A DNA stretch of 34,008 bases. Source: Kribbella sindirgiensis. Lineage in GTDB: Bacteria; Actinomycetota; Actinomycetes; Propionibacteriales; Kribbellaceae. Below, one piece after another: positions 33,122 to 34,008 of the stretch (the first letter of the stretch is position 1; every line of letters begins with the position of its first letter). The notes beneath the pieces are model-generated. The model searched no databases and was not told where the DNA came from. It saw only the letters and a program-made list of their open reading frames with translations. Made by a program: the position numbers and the translations under genes. The stretch covers positions 1-34,008 of the forward strand of contig NZ_SJKA01000034.1 in assembly GCF_004331435.1 (NCBI RefSeq), read 5' to 3'.

Positions 33122-33673
33122 ATGTACGACCGCCGACGACAGCTCAGATCCGCGAAGCCTTCGGTCTCGAGGTGGGCGAGCTGCGGGTCCATCCGGGCGG
33201 GTTCGAAGCGGATGCGTTCACCGACAGTTGCTGGTTCGCAAAACTCTGGCGTCAGCTACGCCGTGTTCCCGTACGTCGGGGGCCGCCAGGCAACGGGTAA
33301 CGACACCGTGGCGATTGCTCAGGCGATGCGCGCCGTACACGACATCGCGGACCTCCTCCTACCTCGGGCCGATCTGCGCGAGTGGTGCATCGAGGCGCTG
33401 CGCGACCGGCACGACCACCCTTGGCTCGCCGATCGCCGCGACGAGGTTCTGGCCAACGTCGACCGGCTCGAAGTGGTGATCGAACGGGCGCGGGCGATCG
33501 ACTGGGGTCACGTGATGCTCGCGCCGCGCGAGCACGACCTGTTCGCCGCCTTGTGTGAGCCTGGCACTGTGCGCTTCCTGCTGGCCTACGGCGCGGAAGG
33601 GCTCGACCTCACCCACCTCGAGTACGCCAGGCTCGCCAGATCCCTACGCGTCGCGGGCCATGTGAGAAGTTGA
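33122..33673 (+). pseudogene. Decayed aminoglycoside phosphotransferase-like gene
   Basis: Two frames hold pieces of one kinase-like protein. Bases 33145-33252 encode REAFGLEVGELRVHPGGFEA and then DAFTDSCWFAKLWR, an N-lobe. At about 33247-33250 the match jumps to another frame with GVSYAVFPYVGGRQATGNDT, then RAVHDIADLLLPRADLREW and, later, IDWGHVMLAPREHDLF and LDLTHLEYARLA, a C-lobe. The middle of the N-lobe is missing, and the catalytic HxDxxxxN loop that should precede IDWG is also absent (VIERARAIDWG). So at least two deletions, one causing a frameshift, have removed activity. Expected full length is near 260 residues. The family is from memory of the APH fold motifs. Confidence 0.75.
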
Positions 33674-33699
33674 GTTTAAGGGAACAGATGTTCTAATAT
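33670..33699 (+). promoter_or_regulatory. Promoter with LexA-like dyad for the right-edge gene
   Basis: TTGAGT (33670-33675) and TAATAT (33694-33699), 18 bases apart, form a recognisable promoter. Between them GAACAGATGTTC (33682-33693) has the GAAC-N4-GTTC core of LexA/DinR boxes, though the outer TCG/CGA of the actinobacterial box is not kept (GG and TA flank it). The -10 ends six bases before the ATG at 33706, so the transcript would be leaderless. A repressor bound to the dyad would cover the spacer and stop transcription. Confidence 0.6.
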
Positions 33700-33705
33700 G
33701 GGTCC

Positions 33706-34008
33706 ATGGTGAGCGTTGGGGCAGAGGTGGGCAGCGACTCGTGGGTCGCGGCCGATACCGCCTCGCGCTCCGATGCGGGCCCTCATCGCGGCATCGCGCG
33801 GATCCATTGCAACTGCGAGCCGCTGGACGATGGCTACGTCCCGGACGATCTGTACCACCTGACTGGTTCCGAGGCCCCGGATGATGCGCGTTTCATCACT
33901 GAGGAAGACCAGTTGGACGCGGAGTTGGACGAGTTGCTGGGTCGGAATCGGTATTCGCGGGTGGATGAGTTGGAGTGGCAGGAGTGGGACGGTGTCGAGC
34001 AGGATGCC
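33706..34008 (+). CDS. Partial gene running off the right edge; unknown, possibly a DUF222/HNH endonuclease
   Basis: An open frame of 101 codons from the ATG at 33706 to the last base, without a stop. The protein begins MVSVGAEVGSDSW, continues GIARIHCNCEPLDDGYVPDD, and then is strikingly acidic (EEDQLDAELDELLGRNRYSR, VDELEWQEWDG). No signal peptide or membrane segment is visible. The acidic, low-conservation N-terminus and a promoter with a LexA-like dyad recall the multi-copy DUF222/HNH (13E12-type) proteins of actinobacteria, but the diagnostic domains would lie outside the window. Codon use here is less GC-biased (many TTG and GAT codons) than in the core genes, consistent with an accessory gene. 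Confidence 0.6.
   Translation, partial: MVSVGAEVGSDSWVAADTASRSDAGPHRGIARIHCNCEPLDDGYVPDDLYHLTGSEAPDDARFITEEDQLDAELDELLGRNRYSRVDELEWQEWDGVEQDA

Overview
The window is high-GC chromosomal DNA from an actinomycete, most likely a member of the Propionibacteriales such as Kribbella. This rests on the gene order uvrA ... uvrC-rapZ-yvcK-whiA ... gap-pgk-tpiA-secG-rbpA, on actinobacteria-specific genes (whiA, rbpA, an F420-type LLM oxidoreductase, a SigE-family ECF sigma factor, DUF6194), on frequent GTG starts, and on a TCGAA-N6-TTCGA LexA box. The genus is an inference from protein style, not a database result.

Layout. 1-746 has no convincing gene but holds a 52-bp palindromic tandem repeat and a large stem-loop. 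747-4672 is a divergent pair, a metallo-beta-lactamase-fold hydrolase and uvrA, sharing a control region with a LexA box. 4691-9376 holds a divergent pair (a protein of unknown function and a P-loop-degenerate MinD/ParA-like protein), a Tat/lipoprotein Rieske protein, a secreted subtilisin and a DUF6194 protein. 9459-13293 is the tightly overlapping uvrC-rapZ-yvcK unit. 13290-15199 is an opposite-strand ECF sigma factor with a membrane partner made of two similar modules, lying between yvcK and whiA. 15319-18560 holds whiA, a small charged protein and a secreted M4 metalloprotease. 18766-22469 is a compact glycolysis, secretion and transcription cluster (gap, pgk, tpiA, secG, rbpA). 22551-28703 holds an SMP-30-like beta-propeller, a BCCT transporter, an LLM oxidoreductase, a cold-shock protein, an emfourin-type inhibitor of M4 proteases and a GH20 hexosaminidase. 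28746-34008 is more accessory: a fructosamine-kinase-like gene fragment, an MFS exporter divergent from a CGNR regulator, a VOC protein, a phytanoyl-CoA dioxygenase-like enzyme divergent from an AraC regulator, a decayed phosphotransferase pseudogene, and the start of a gene that runs off the end behind a LexA-like operator.

How the parts relate. DNA repair appears twice (uvrA, uvrC); uvrA and the last gene both carry LexA-type dyads on their -10 regions. RapZ, YvcK and WhiA form the usual Gram-positive envelope and development block. Several genes have a TANNNT hexamer six bases before the start codon, which suggests leaderless transcripts. Strong hairpins separate most convergent pairs, while three convergent pairs instead overlap at their stop codons. 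I found no tRNA, rRNA, CRISPR array, intact insertion sequence or prophage. The best candidates for something less described are the duplicated-module sigma-factor partner, the MinD-like protein without a P-loop lysine, and the LexA-like leaderless promoter at the right edge.
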